Assembly (NCBI RefSeq): GCF_014640615.1 | Contig: NZ_BMHH01000015.1 | Location: 1-64,000 of the forward strand | Length of the DNA stretch: 64,000 bases | DNA from: Paramesorhizobium endophyticum | GTDB lineage: Bacteria; Pseudomonadota; Alphaproteobacteria; Rhizobiales; Rhizobiaceae | Direction: 5' to 3' | Part shown: in pieces, positions 42,367-50,861 of the stretch | Layout: each line of letters begins with the position of its first letter | Position numbering within the stretch: position 1 is the first letter of the stretch | Position numbers and translations under genes: made by a program | The notes under the pieces: model-generated | What the model was told of the DNA's origin: nothing | The model's database searches: none | What the model saw: the letters and a program-made list of their open reading frames with translations, nothing else

Positions 42367-42930
42367 ATGGAGCCTTCCTTGCCTGCCCTCAACATTGCCA
42401 ATGAACTGACCGTGCGCGACTGCCAACTCGCCGATATTCCTGAAATCACAGCCATCTATGCCCATGCGGTGCGCACCGGCACGGCGAGTTTTGAGCTTGA
42501 GCCGCCATCCGAAGCGGAGATGGCGAGACGCCGCGAAACGCTCGTCGCCGGGGATTTTCCCTATGTCGTCGCGGTTATCGGCGGCAAGATCGCGGGTTAT
42601 GCTTATGCGGGACCACACCGGGCGCGTCCGGCCTATGACGACACCGTGGAGAACTCGGTCTATGTGCACAAGGATTTCCATGGCCGCGGCATCGGCAAGG
42701 CACTGATGATGGAGGTGATCGAGCAGGCGGAAGAGCGCGGGTACCGCCAAATGGTCGCCGTCATCGGCGATTCCGCCAACACCGCCTCCATTCGCCTGCA
42801 CGAGAGCCTGGGCTTCCAGATCATCGGCACGCTGAAATCGGTCGGCTGGAAGCATGGTCGCTGGCTCGATACCGTGCTGGCGCAGCGCGCGCTGGGTCCC
42901 GGCGATGGGACGCCGCCATCAGACAGATAA
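42367..42930 (+). CDS. GNAT N-acetyltransferase (phosphinothricin acetyltransferase-like)
   Basis: A 187-residue acetyl-CoA-dependent acetyltransferase. Marks are LTVRDCQLADIPEITAIYAH at the start, ENSVYVHKDFHGRGIGKALM (acetyl-CoA pyrophosphate loop, R/Q-x-x-G-x-G/A type) and MVAVIGDSANTASIRLHESL, close to Bar/Pat and MddA enzymes that acetylate phosphinothricin or methionine sulfone/sulfoximine. The start is uncertain: ATG 42367 gives a family-length protein but has a poor ribosome-binding site. An ORF start at 42304 is possible. Downstream gene is convergent. Confidence 0.85.
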   Translation: MEPSLPALNIANELTVRDCQLADIPEITAIYAHAVRTGTASFELEPPSEAEMARRRETLVAGDFPYVVAVIGGKIAGYAYAGPHRARPAYDDTVENSVYVHKDFHGRGIGKALMMEVIEQAEERGYRQMVAVIGDSANTASIRLHESLGFQIIGTLKSVGWKHGRWLDTVLAQRALGPGDGTPPSDR

Positions 42931-42944
42931 CGCCCCAGCAGTTT

Positions 42945-43652
42945 TCAAATCGCCTTCAAATTCACCCGCGCTTCAAGCTTCGCCGCGTCTTCCTTGCGCT
43001 CGCTGTAGCGGTTGGTGAGGTAGCCGGAAACATCGCGCGTCAGAAGCGTGAATTTGACTAGCTCCTCCATCACATCGACAACCCGGTCGTAATAGGATGA
43101 AGGCTTCATCCGGCCCGCCTCGTCGAATTCCTGAAAGGCTTTCGCCACCGAGGACTGGTTGGGAATGGTGATCATCCGCATCCAGCGACCAAGCACGCGC
43201 ATCTGGTTAACCGCATTGAAGCTCTGGGAACCGCCGCTCACCTGCATAACGGCGAGCGTGCGCCCCTGTGTCGGACGGATGGAGCCGACGGAAAGCGGTA
43301 TCCAGTCGATTTGCGCCTTGAGAACGCCGCTCATCGCCCCGTGGCGTTCGGGGCTGACCCACACTTGCCCTTCCGACCATTCGGAAAGTTGGCGCAACTC
43401 CTGCACCTTCGGATGATCCGCCGGCGCGCTATCCGGCATCGGCAAGCCAGTCGGGTCGTAGATGCGTGTCTCCGCCCCGAAATGCTCCAGAAGCCGGGCG
43501 GCTTCCTGCGCCAACAGGCGGCTATAGGAGCGCTCGCGCAATGAGCCGTAGAGCAGCAATATGCGTGGCCGATGGGTGGAAGGGGGAGACGAAAGCCTTG
43601 CCGGATCGGGTATGTCGAGAATATCCACGCTGACGTTTGGCAAATCAGACAA
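42945..43652 (-). CDS. arsH: Arsenical resistance flavoprotein ArsH
   Basis: A 235-residue NADPH-dependent FMN oxidoreductase. [20 protein letters not shown] binds the FMN phosphate, and [20 protein letters not shown] and [16 protein letters not shown] are diagnostic of ArsH, which oxidises trivalent organoarsenicals. A TTG start at 43652 is chosen: GGAGGG lies eight bases upstream within the end of arsC, and the two genes overlap by 8 bp. The long open frame upstream of it is just the alternate frame of arsC. Last gene of arsR-acr3-arsC-arsH. Confidence 0.93.
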   Translation of the reverse strand: MSDLPNVSVDILDIPDPARLSSPPSTHRPRILLLYGSLRERSYSRLLAQEAARLLEHFGAETRIYDPTGLPMPDSAPADHPKVQELRQLSEWSEGQVWVSPERHGAMSGVLKAQIDWIPLSVGSIRPTQGRTLAVMQVSGGSQSFNAVNQMRVLGRWMRMITIPNQSSVAKAFQEFDEAGRMKPSSYYDRVVDVMEELVKFTLLTRDVSGYLTNRYSERKEDAAKLEARVNLKAI

Positions 43653-44067
43653 TGCGTTTTCCCTCCTGATCGACGACAGCCTCACCGTCCTCCTTCGTAA
43701 ACGCCCCCTGCTGCGGCAGAGGCAGGATGTCAAGGACAACCTCCGACGGACGGCATAGGCGGACACCGAGCGGGGTGACGACGAACGGGCGGTTGATCAG
43801 GATCGGATGCTCCAGCATCGCGTTGAGAAGCTGCTCGTCGTCAAGCGCGGGATCGTCCAGCCCAAGCTCCGCATAGGGCGTGCCCTTTTGCCGGATCGCC
43901 TCGCGGACGCTCAAACCGGCCTTGGCGATCATATCCTTGAGTTCCTCCCGGCTGGGCGGCGTCTTCAGATATTCGATCACATCAGGCTCGATCCCGGCAT
44001 TGCGGATCATGGCCAGCGCATTGCGCGACGTGCCGCAGGCAGGATTGTGGTAGATCGTAACGTCCAT
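43645..44067 (-). CDS. arsC: Glutaredoxin-coupled arsenate reductase ArsC
   Basis: A 140-residue thioredoxin-fold arsenate reductase of the E. coli R773 type. The active-site Cys11 sits in [13 protein letters not shown], and [17 protein letters not shown] supplies the arginines that bind arsenate. It reduces As(V) to As(III) with glutathione and glutaredoxin for export by the Acr3 pump encoded just upstream; the two genes share one base (TGATG-like junction at 44067). Full length. Confidence 0.95.
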   Translation of the reverse strand: MDVTIYHNPACGTSRNALAMIRNAGIEPDVIEYLKTPPSREELKDMIAKAGLSVREAIRQKGTPYAELGLDDPALDDEQLLNAMLEHPILINRPFVVTPLGVRLCRPSEVVLDILPLPQQGAFTKEDGEAVVDQEGKRIV

Positions 44068-45128
44068 CAGAGCGTCCTTTCCAGTTCGTTGCTATTGCGG
44101 ACCGAAGCACCGCGCTCGTACCAGCCCTTGCTGTTGTTGACGATCCAGACCACGGAAAGCATCACGGGCACCTCGACCAGCACACCGACCACGGTTGCGA
44201 GCGCCGCACCGGAATTGAAACCGAACAGGCTGATGGCAGCGGCAACCGCGAGCTCGAAGAAATTGCTGGCGCCAATCAGTGCGGAAGGCCCCGCCACGCA
44301 ATGCTGCTCGCCGGAGATGCGGTTGAGAAGGTAAGCAAGACCCGAATTGAAATAAACCTGGATCAGGATCGGCACCGCCAGAAGCGCGATCACCAGCGGC
44401 TGCGCAATGATCTGCTCGCCCTGGAAGCCGAACAGCATGATGAGCGTTGCGAGCAGCGCGACCAGCGACAGCGGTTGCAACATGGCAAGCAGGCGGTCGA
44501 GCGCCGCCTGCCCGCTGACAGCGAGAAGGCGGTTGCGCACCACCTGCGCGATGATCACGGGAATAACGATATAGAGCACCACCGAAAGCACCAGCGTGTT
44601 CCAAGGCACCGTAATGGCCGAGAGCCCCAGCAGCAGGCCGACGATCGGCGCGAAGGCGACGACCATGACGGCGTCGTTGAGCGCCACCTGCGACAGGGTG
44701 AAATGCGGCTCGCCCCTGGTCAGGCTCGACCAGACGAACACCATTGCGGTGCATGGCGCGGCGGCGAGGATGATAAGCCCCGCAATATAGGAATCGATCT
44801 GCATTGCCGGCAGATAAGGGCGGAACAGCCAGCCGATGAAGAGCCACCCGAGCAGCGCCATCGAAAATGGCTTTACCGCCCAATTGATGAACAGCGTGAC
44901 GCCGATGCCCCGCCAGAAGGCGCCAACCTCGCGAAGCGCCGCAAAATCGATGCGCAGCAGCATCGGGATGATCATCAGCCAGATCAGCACAGCCATCGGG
45001 ATATTGACCTTGGCGATCTCCAGCGCTCCGACCGCGTGGAAGAGGCCGGGCGCCAGATGGCCCAGCGCGACGCCCGCGACGATGCACAATGCGACCCAGA
45101 TGGTAAGGTAACGTTCGAAAATCGACAT
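44067..45128 (-). CDS. acr3: Arsenite efflux transporter Acr3
   Basis: A 353-residue inner-membrane protein with ten hydrophobic helices of the bile/arsenite/riboflavin transporter superfamily. The conserved cysteine of Acr3 is in AAPCTAMVFVWSSLTRGEP. It exports As(III) produced by ArsC. The start at 45128 is two bases before the end of arsR and has GAGGACT upstream; an earlier ATG at 45146 lies inside arsR. A second hallmark, LIGASNFFELAVAAAISLFG, is present near the C-terminus. Confidence 0.94.
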   Translation of the reverse strand: MSIFERYLTIWVALCIVAGVALGHLAPGLFHAVGALEIAKVNIPMAVLIWLMIIPMLLRIDFAALREVGAFWRGIGVTLFINWAVKPFSMALLGWLFIGWLFRPYLPAMQIDSYIAGLIILAAAPCTAMVFVWSSLTRGEPHFTLSQVALNDAVMVVAFAPIVGLLLGLSAITVPWNTLVLSVVLYIVIPVIIAQVVRNRLLAVSGQAALDRLLAMLQPLSLVALLATLIMLFGFQGEQIIAQPLVIALLAVPILIQVYFNSGLAYLLNRISGEQHCVAGPSALIGASNFFELAVAAAISLFGFNSGAALATVVGVLVEVPVMLSVVWIVNNSKGWYERGASVRNSNELERTL

Positions 45129-45129
45129 A

Positions 45130-45510
45130 TCAGTCAAAGTCCTCAAGCTTGCCGATGCTGCCGGCCCCCTCTTTGGGCGGACAGCATGGAATGATATCGG
45201 CTATCAAAGGCGCACAAATATCGGGATGGCCGGCGCAGCAATCCTTGAGCAGGTAGGTGAGTGCACTGTGAATACCCTCGAAACGCACACGATAGATAAT
45301 CGAACGGCCCTGCCGCTCGGAAAAGATGAGCCCGGCGCGGGTGAGAATTGCCAGATGCGTCGACATCGTATTCTGGGGCGTGTCGAGGAGGCGTGAGATT
45401 TCACCTGCAGGCAGCCCCTCCGGCTCGTGCATCACAAGGAGCTTGAAAGCATCCATGCGCGTCGGCTGGGCCAAGGCTGAGAAAGCTTCGATGGCAAGAT
45501 TTTTTTTCAT
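45130..45510 (-). CDS. arsR: ArsR-family arsenic-responsive repressor
   Basis: A 126-residue winged-helix repressor. The DNA-binding helix is in LLDTPQNTMSTHLAILTRAG. Instead of the classic ELCVCDLC motif, the C-terminal region carries DCCAGHPDIC and IPCCPP (Cys91, 92, 99, 109, 110), the likely As(III) site, as in the Agrobacterium/Acidithiobacillus-type ArsR. It represses the four-gene ars operon until arsenite binds. First gene of the operon, with a perfect palindrome just upstream. Confidence 0.93.
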   Translation of the reverse strand: MKKNLAIEAFSALAQPTRMDAFKLLVMHEPEGLPAGEISRLLDTPQNTMSTHLAILTRAGLIFSERQGRSIIYRVRFEGIHSALTYLLKDCCAGHPDICAPLIADIIPCCPPKEGAGSIGKLEDFD

Positions 45511-45518
45511 ATTTCGAG

Positions 45519-45532
45519 ATATATCGATATAT
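45519..45532. promoter_or_regulatory. Palindromic ArsR operator candidate
   Basis: A perfect 14-bp palindrome ATATATCGATATAT, nine bases upstream of the arsR start codon. Position and symmetry fit a homodimeric ArsR operator overlapping the promoter/ribosome-binding region. Confidence 0.6.
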
Positions 45533-45588
45533 AATCCTACGTCAAGAGCCAGCCCGATAAGGCCAGCGTGAAAACCCCTTCTTGAGCG

Positions 45589-46359
45589 TTATCCCTGTGC
45601 CCCGAGATAATGGATATGCAGCCGCCCGTGATGCGGCGAGCGGTCGATGAAGGCTTTCACGCCGAACACCTCCGCGACAAGCTCCTGCGTCAGCACCGCC
45701 TCCGGCGCGCCTGCGGTCACCACGCGGCCATGCTGCAGAACGGCGATCCGGTCGCAGAACATGGCGGCGAGGTTGAGATCGTGCAACGCCACCACGCTCG
45801 TCACCGGCAGTTTTGAAACCAGCGACAGGATCTCCAATTGGTGCTGGATGTCCAGATGGTTTGTCGGCTCGTCGAGGATGAGCTCCGTCGGCGTCTGCGC
45901 CAGCGCCCTTGCGATATGGACGCGCTGACGCTCGCCGCCCGAGAGCGTGTGCCAGGATTGCGCCCGCTTGTGCATCATGCCGACGCTGGCGAGCGCATGG
46001 GCGACCGCCTCCTCGTCCCGTGCCGTCCAGGGCGTGAGCGGCCCACGATGCGGCGTGCGCCCAAGCCGCACCACATCCTCGACGCTGATGGGCGCGTCCG
46101 TCGTTGCCTGCTGTTCCACCAGCGCGATCCGGCGCGAAAGCATCGCGCGGGACATGCCGCCGATTTCGTCATTACCGAGCGTGATGACGCCGCTATCCAC
46201 GCGCCGGAGTCCGCAGATCAGCCGCAGCAGGCTCGATTTGCCCGAGCCATTCGGCCCGAGCAATCCCAGCATCTGTCCCGGCTCGATATGGAGCGTGACA
46301 TCGTCGACGATGGTCTTGCCTGACGCCGCCCAGCATGCAGCCTTGACGGATATGCTCAT
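45589..46359 (-). CDS. btuD: Corrinoid ABC importer ATPase (BtuD/FecE type)
   Basis: A 256-residue ATPase. Walker A is GLLGPNGSGKSSLLRL, the Q-loop VEQQATTDAPISVEDVV, the signature TLSGGERQRVHIARAL, and Walker B TELILDEPTNHLDI. It powers uptake through the FecCD-type permease whose stop it overlaps by 4 bp. Iron-siderophore and cobalamin importers share this type; the cobalamin riboswitch upstream of the operon points to a corrinoid (B12, cobinamide). Full length. Confidence 0.9.
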   Translation of the reverse strand: MSISVKAACWAASGKTIVDDVTLHIEPGQMLGLLGPNGSGKSSLLRLICGLRRVDSGVITLGNDEIGGMSRAMLSRRIALVEQQATTDAPISVEDVVRLGRTPHRGPLTPWTARDEEAVAHALASVGMMHKRAQSWHTLSGGERQRVHIARALAQTPTELILDEPTNHLDIQHQLEILSLVSKLPVTSVVALHDLNLAAMFCDRIAVLQHGRVVTAGAPEAVLTQELVAEVFGVKAFIDRSPHHGRLHIHYLGAQG

Positions 46360-47414
46360 ACCGCCCTCCTCGCCCGATAGAGAATGAATGCAAATGCCGG
46401 CGCGCCAAACAGCGCCGTCACCACGCCGATGGGCAATATCTGCTGCGGAATGATGATCCGCGAGACGATATCCGCCAACACCATGAAGATCGCCCCCGCC
46501 ATGGCCGAGGCGGGGATGAGCCGCAAATGCCCCGGCCCGACGATGAACCGCGCCGCATGGGGAATGACCAGCCCGACAAAGCCGATGGAGCCGACAATGC
46601 TGACCATCGTCGCCGTCAGCAGCGAGGTGAGGCCGATGAGGACAACACGCACCCGCGCGACCGGCACGCCCAGCGTCGCCGCCGCATCGGCGCCGAAGGT
46701 GAAGGCATCGAGCGCGCGGGCGTAGAAGAGGCAGACCACAAACCCGACAAGCGCCACCGGCGCGGCGAGATACACATCGGGCCAGCGCACGCCGCCAAGG
46801 CTGCCGAGGAGCCAGAACATGACGCCCCGCGCCTGCTCCGCATTGGCGGAGGTGGTGACAATGTAGGAGGTCAGCGCATTGAAGAGCTGCGACCCGGCCA
46901 CCCCGGCAAGGATGATCCGTTCATGGCTTCCGCCGGAGCCTGCCGCCAGCACCGAAACCAGCAGGAAGGCGATGATCGCGCCGATGAATGCCCCGCTCGA
47001 AAGGGTCAGCACGCCGTAACCGAGCCCCAGGATCATCACCGCGACGGCTCCTGTGGACGCACCCGCCGAAATGCCGAGCACATAGGGCTCCGCCAGCGGA
47101 TTGCGCAGCAGCGCCTGCAGGATGACGCCCGAAAGCGCCAGCGCCGCCCCGCAAGAAGCCGCCACCAGCGCCCGGCTCATCCGGTAATCCCAGATGATGC
47201 CCGCCTGAATACCGCTCACCGCGAAATCCGCGCCGAACAGCCGGTTGGCGAGGGCCTTGAAAGTGGTCGCGAGCGGGATCGTCATTTCGCCTATGGAGAC
47301 CGCCATGGCGATGGAGAGGAGGAGGGCGGCAATGGATAGAAGGGCGAGGAGGATGAGAGTGGTTTCGGCTTTAAGGGAAGCGCGAGGCCTACCCCCCTCT
47401 GCCCTACCGGGCAT
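46356..47414 (-). CDS. btuC: Corrinoid ABC importer permease (BtuC/FecCD type), repeat at its 5' end
   Basis: A FecCD-family permease with about ten helices; conserved stretches are WDYRMSRALVAASCGAALAL, LLRNPLAEPYVLGISAGAS and GSIGFVGLVIPHAARF. The start is uncertain. The frame is open from GTG 47585, which overlaps the binding-protein stop (GTGA), but the first ~65 codons are a palindromic repeat. ATG 47414 inside the repeat leaves a normal-length protein (352 residues) and is used here. Translation from 47585 would add 57 repeat-encoded residues to the cytoplasmic N-terminus. The same arrangement is seen in the RND adaptor gene at 37.3 kb. Confidence 0.88.
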   Translation of the reverse strand: MPGRAEGGRPRASLKAETTLILLALLSIAALLLSIAMAVSIGEMTIPLATTFKALANRLFGADFAVSGIQAGIIWDYRMSRALVAASCGAALALSGVILQALLRNPLAEPYVLGISAGASTGAVAVMILGLGYGVLTLSSGAFIGAIIAFLLVSVLAAGSGGSHERIILAGVAGSQLFNALTSYIVTTSANAEQARGVMFWLLGSLGGVRWPDVYLAAPVALVGFVVCLFYARALDAFTFGADAAATLGVPVARVRVVLIGLTSLLTATMVSIVGSIGFVGLVIPHAARFIVGPGHLRLIPASAMAGAIFMVLADIVSRIIIPQQILPIGVVTALFGAPAFAFILYRARRAV

Positions 47415-47572
47415 CTCCCCCTCAAGGGGGGAGATTGGCTGACACGGTTGGCTATATTCACCTTGCACCGTTTGCGATTGATACCGAGCGGCCATAACAG
47501 CGTGATCTCCCCCCTTGGGGGGGAGATGTCCGGCAGGACAGAGGGGGGTACTGTCCCGCTGCCGTTTCCATT
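47389..47572. repeat. Palindromic element, copy 4, at the btuF-btuC junction
   Basis: Arms ACCCCCCTCTGCCCTACCGG then CATCTCCCCCTCAAGGGGGG (47392-47437) and the mirror image (47508-47570, GTCCGGCAGGACAGAGGGGG then GTACTGTCCCGC). It inserts between the coupled stop/start of the binding protein and permease genes and is free of stop codons in the permease frame. Confidence 0.85.
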
Positions 47573-47581
47573 TAAAATGTA

Positions 47582-48643
47582 TCACTTCGCCAACCCGAAC
47601 GTCTTGATTCCCGCCGCCAGCGCCTCGATCCCGTCTATCGTACGGATCGTCGGGTTCATCGCCTGCGCATCCATCATGACAAAATGCTTCTGCTTCACCA
47701 CATCGAGCTGGCTCACCACAGGATCGGTTTCAAGAAAATTGACCTTCACCGCCGGATCGTCAGCGGCATAGCGGCGGCGGGTCATTTCGCCGATGACGAT
47801 CACCGCAGGGTTCTTCGCGGCGATGGTTTCCCAGCTCACCAGCGGCCATTCCTCATTGGTGTCGATGATGTTGTCAGCGCCGAGCACCCGCAGCATATAG
47901 GCCGGAGCGCCGTTCCTGCCCGCCACAAACGCATCGCCCTTCACATCCTTGCTGGAGAACCAGAAGACGACGGGCAGGCCGGTACCCTTCTCGCCCGCGA
48001 CCGAGGCGATGGCGTCCGCCTCGCGCTTCTTCAATTCCGCCACCAGCTTCTCCCCGCGCTCCTGCACGTCGAAGATTTCCGCCAGTTCCCGGATCTCCTG
48101 ATAGACGAGATCCATCGTGAACGGCTCCTTGCGCACCCCGTCGCCGCCGCCGGAATTGTCCTTGGCGACGCAATCGGCGGGCGAGATATAGGTGGGGATG
48201 CCCAAGTCGCCGAATTGCCGGCGCGTGCCCACCGCTCCCTGCGGGCCGACATCCCACTCGAACTGCGCGGCAACGAGATCAGGCTCCTGCCCCACGACCG
48301 ATTCGAAGCTCGGGCTGTTGTCGGCAAGCCGCTTGATCCTGGCGTTTTCGCTCTCAAAAGGCTTCAGCACCGGCCCGACCCAGACGGCGGTGCCGGCGAT
48401 CTTGTCGGCAAGGCCGAGCGACAGCAGAATTTCCGTCGAGTTCTGGCCGATGGCCACCGCCCGCTGCGGTGCCTTGTCGAAGGTGACGGAAACGCCGCAA
48501 TTGCGTAGCGTCAGCGGGTATTTGGTATGTTCGGCCGCCTGGGAAACCGTAGCGCCGGCGAGAAGCCCCAGAGCGAACGCCCCAAATACGCCCGCAATGA
48601 CGAAGACGCCCCCACGGGCGCGCCGCCGAGTGATATCCAGCAT
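47582..48643 (-). CDS. btuF: Corrinoid ABC importer substrate-binding protein (BtuF/FepB type)
   Basis: A 353-residue periplasmic class III binding protein. A signal peptide with a Tat-like arginine-rich start (ITRRRARGG) ends near ATVSQAAEH. Then come PQRAVAIGQNSTEILLSLGL, LGLADKIAGTAVWVGP and the inter-lobe helix. Members bind siderophores, haem or corrinoids through two lobes joined by a rigid helix. The cobalamin riboswitch in the leader assigns it to corrinoids. The start at 48643 has GGAGAGG eight bases upstream; the ATG at 48664 lies before that site. First gene of the operon. Confidence 0.88.
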   Translation of the reverse strand: MLDITRRRARGGVFVIAGVFGAFALGLLAGATVSQAAEHTKYPLTLRNCGVSVTFDKAPQRAVAIGQNSTEILLSLGLADKIAGTAVWVGPVLKPFESENARIKRLADNSPSFESVVGQEPDLVAAQFEWDVGPQGAVGTRRQFGDLGIPTYISPADCVAKDNSGGGDGVRKEPFTMDLVYQEIRELAEIFDVQERGEKLVAELKKREADAIASVAGEKGTGLPVVFWFSSKDVKGDAFVAGRNGAPAYMLRVLGADNIIDTNEEWPLVSWETIAAKNPAVIVIGEMTRRRYAADDPAVKVNFLETDPVVSQLDVVKQKHFVMMDAQAMNPTIRTIDGIEALAAGIKTFGLAK

Positions 48644-48689
48644 GATTGTTTCCTCTCCGGGCAACCCCGCCCGCGATTATGGACTCTGA

Positions 48690-48925
48690 TTCGACGGCAG
48701 GTCTCCTGGCTCGCGGATATCTGCTTCACATCTGCCTTCCCGCCATCCGTCTCCGGACCGGCAGTGGCATGGCGCCTCACGAGGAGACGCCACAAGGACG
48801 TTCGGCAATCCGCCTACAGTTGCGGGGGCAGCCACGGTCTTGGTCCCATTTGGGTCGTCCGCACCGTGTTCCCTATTAATCCCCTGGGAGTCATCCTTCG
48901 GGGAACCGTCACCGTGATTCTTAAA
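48690..48925 (-). ncRNA. Cobalamin riboswitch
   Basis: Read on the minus strand the leader contains, in order, the hallmarks of the AdoCbl riboswitch: a GGGATTAATAGGGAACACGG segment, GGACGACCC, the GGGGCTGCCCCCGCAAC-type core (here GGCTGCCCCCGCAACTGTAG), GGCGGATTG, GCCACTGCC, and the B12 box AGCCAGGAGACCTGCC at about 48697-48712. It ends 47 bp before the btuF start and would shut off expression when B12 is plentiful. Exact ends are approximate. Confidence 0.93.
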
Positions 48926-49272
48926 GTGGCCGGGAGGCTCCCGTCAAGTGACCGAAGCCGAACGCGCTTTTCGTAATGTAATAACGTTACAAACGTCAAG
49001 CACTAAAATGCCACAGCACCGGACGCATGATGCCGCAAGTTGCAAAGCTTTGACGGGGAGATCCTGCCGCCAAAACAACGGCTTAAGGAAACTTATCTTG
49101 CCTGGACTGTCTCACGCCCTGCTCTCATATACAAAAGAACTGGAATAAGCTTGGCGACGGGTTCGGACACTGTGTCCACCGCAAATATCGTAGTTCAACG
49201 CTGGATAGCGGAAATCCTATTGACTCTTTAACTATAGTACTATTTATCTCTCGCAACTTTTAGGGGGACCCC
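48926..49272. other. Intergenic region, promoter of the btu leader
   Basis: About 350 bp upstream of the riboswitch. It must contain the promoter for the corrinoid operon on the minus strand. Moderately AT-rich. No gene, repeat or clear hairpin was seen; the 61-66 codon frames here overlap one another and lack ribosome-binding sites. Confidence 0.5.
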
Positions 49273-49386
49273 ATGCACAATGCAAACGATCGCGGCTTGA
49301 AGGATGTTTTGCTCTGGCTGAGCTATGCCTTCCTGTTCGTCGTGATCTGCCTCGTGGTGAACGAACTGCGCGGCGTGCTCGTTTGA
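49273..49386 (+). CDS. Small single-helix membrane protein (37 residues)
   Basis: A short frame MHNANDRGLKDVLLWLSYAF continuing with a hydrophobic stretch (LFVVICLVV) and ending NELRGVLV. It would place one membrane helix (about residues 13-30) between a polar N-terminus and a short basic tail. TAGGGGGA lies seven bases upstream of the ATG. Codon use is GC-rich in the third position, unlike random frames nearby. Function unknown; small membrane peptides of this kind often modulate transporters or stress responses. Evidence is limited to these features. Confidence 0.45.
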   Translation: MHNANDRGLKDVLLWLSYAFLFVVICLVVNELRGVLV

Positions 49387-49635
49387 AATCTTCCGCAGTA
49401 TATAACCAGTCAAAGCGAAGCGAAGCATAGATCGCAAAGCTTTCTTGATATTTCCTTTTGCCGACATGCTCGGGAAAATCACGACTCACCGAGCCCCAAA
49501 TCCAATTATACTTCGGTCTATAATCCCTGACCGCAAAGCCCGCATGCTTAGCCTCGCTTTCCCTAAACAATCTTCCGGAACAATACGCGCCCTCGGCGGT
49601 TAATCGGGTGGTGCATTGCAAAGGAGATTTGAGAC

Positions 49636-50145
49636 ATGTCGAACATGGACGAATGGGTGAACCAATGGCTACGTGACGCGCACGCCATGGAAGAGCAGGC
49701 GGAGCAGATGCTGAGCGCGCAGGCGAGCCGCCTGGAGAATTACCCTCAGTTGCGCGCCCGCATCGAGCAGCATCTGGCCGAGACGAAATCCCAGCGCGAA
49801 CGGATCGCCCGCTGCATCGAGCAGCGCGGAGGCTCCACCTCCACCATCAAGGACGCCGCTGGCAAGCTAACCGCGATGATGCAAGGGCTGGGCGGTGTCA
49901 TGGCTGGCGACGAAGTCGTCAAGGGCACGCTGGCGAGCTATACGTTCGAGCACATGGAAATCGCCTCCTACCGCATTTTGGTCGCTGCCGCGAAGGCTGC
50001 AGGCGACATGACCACAGCGCGGGTCTGCGAAGAGATTTGCCGCGAGGAAGAGGCCATGGCCGAGTGGCTCGCGGATCATGCCAATGGCATCACCCAGGAA
50101 TATCTGCGGCGCGATTCCGCCGAACTCGAAACGGCCAAGCGTTAG
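49636..50145 (+). CDS. YciF/DUF892-type ferritin-like protein
   Basis: A 169-residue all-helical protein of the YciE/YciF (DUF892) ferritin-like family. Helices carry the Glu/His pattern of a di-iron site: AHAMEEQAEQML, EQHLAETKSQRERI, YTFEHMEIASYRILVAAA and CEEICREEEAMAEWLADH. Members form dimers, bind iron in a four-helix bundle and are induced by stress. The ribosome-binding site AAGGAG is strong. It probably acts in the cytosol against oxidative stress. Monocistronic; upstream 250 bp contain nothing else recognisable. Confidence 0.86.
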   Translation: MSNMDEWVNQWLRDAHAMEEQAEQMLSAQASRLENYPQLRARIEQHLAETKSQRERIARCIEQRGGSTSTIKDAAGKLTAMMQGLGGVMAGDEVVKGTLASYTFEHMEIASYRILVAAAKAAGDMTTARVCEEICREEEAMAEWLADHANGITQEYLRRDSAELETAKR

Positions 50146-50379
50146 TTTCTCGCTGGAAATCCAATCGAGCAGCCGGGTGGAGATCACCCGGCGCCACCTA
50201 TTTGCCCAGCGCACCGCACATTAGCGCGGTTGAATCATATGGCAATTGCAACCTACTGAATTATTTACGATATTTTAAAGGGTTTGACTCCGTTACCCGA
50301 CCGGACCACACTTCCAGACCTAGGCACTCCCGTCATTTGGGCTTATTTCGTAGCCTGGTTAAGCTAAACGGAGAATCAC

Positions 50380-50640
50380 ATGCCTATTAGGGGTGAATAT
50401 CCAGGTCCCGGTTCTGCCTATAGCGGTGAAGACTGGCGCGTCATGCAAACCGCCTATCACAGGGCAGCCGCCATCCTGGAGCACGGTCCCAATGACAGCT
50501 GGAAGGCGAATCGCCTGGCACGAGAAGTCATGCGACTCTTTAATCTCGGCTATCGCGACGTGGAAGCCCTTGCTTTTGCCGCCGCCGACAGCGAGAGCAA
50601 CCGCATAGACCAGGAAAGAAAGTTTCCTGTCGCCATGTGA
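50380..50640 (+). CDS. Conserved-looking small hypothetical protein
   Basis: An 86-residue soluble protein with no recognised domain. It has one amphipathic core (DWRVMQTAYHRAAAILEHG, then ANRLAREVMRLFNLGYRDVE) and an acidic helix AFAAADSESN. Residues about 40-70 read like a small helical bundle. ACGGAGAATCACATG gives a good ribosome-binding site, codon use is host-like, and a terminator follows, so it is likely a real gene. I cannot assign a function. Confidence 0.65.
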   Translation: MPIRGEYPGPGSAYSGEDWRVMQTAYHRAAAILEHGPNDSWKANRLAREVMRLFNLGYRDVEALAFAAADSESNRIDQERKFPVAM

Positions 50641-50716
50641 ACTGATTGGCTCCGGGGAGGATAGCCTTCCATGGGCCTGCCTCTAGACTTCGAAAGAGGT
50701 TGAGGTGACCGCAATC

Positions 50717-50746
50717 ATCCCGGCTGGGCATCCCAGCCGGGATTTT
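50717..50746 (+). terminator. Terminator after the 86-residue gene
   Basis: A perfect 12-bp stem ATCCCGGCTGGG/CCCAGCCGGGAT with a CAT loop, followed by a short T-run. Confidence 0.85.
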
Positions 50747-50812
50747 CTGTTAGCGTGTTTCACCTTTTGATGGAAACAGCCGCTCATTCTTTACCATTAT
50801 GGCCATGTCACC

Positions 50813-50861
50813 GTAGAGGAATGGATCCCAGTGACACAAGCACTGGGATCCATTCCTCTAC
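50813..50861. repeat. Perfect 21-bp inverted repeat
   Basis: Left arm 50813-50833 (GTAGAGGAATGGATCCCAGT plus G) is exactly mirrored by the right arm 50841-50861, with a 7-nt loop ACACAAG. No T-run follows. An extremely stable hairpin; it resembles short mobile palindromes scattered in alphaproteobacterial genomes. Confidence 0.8.
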
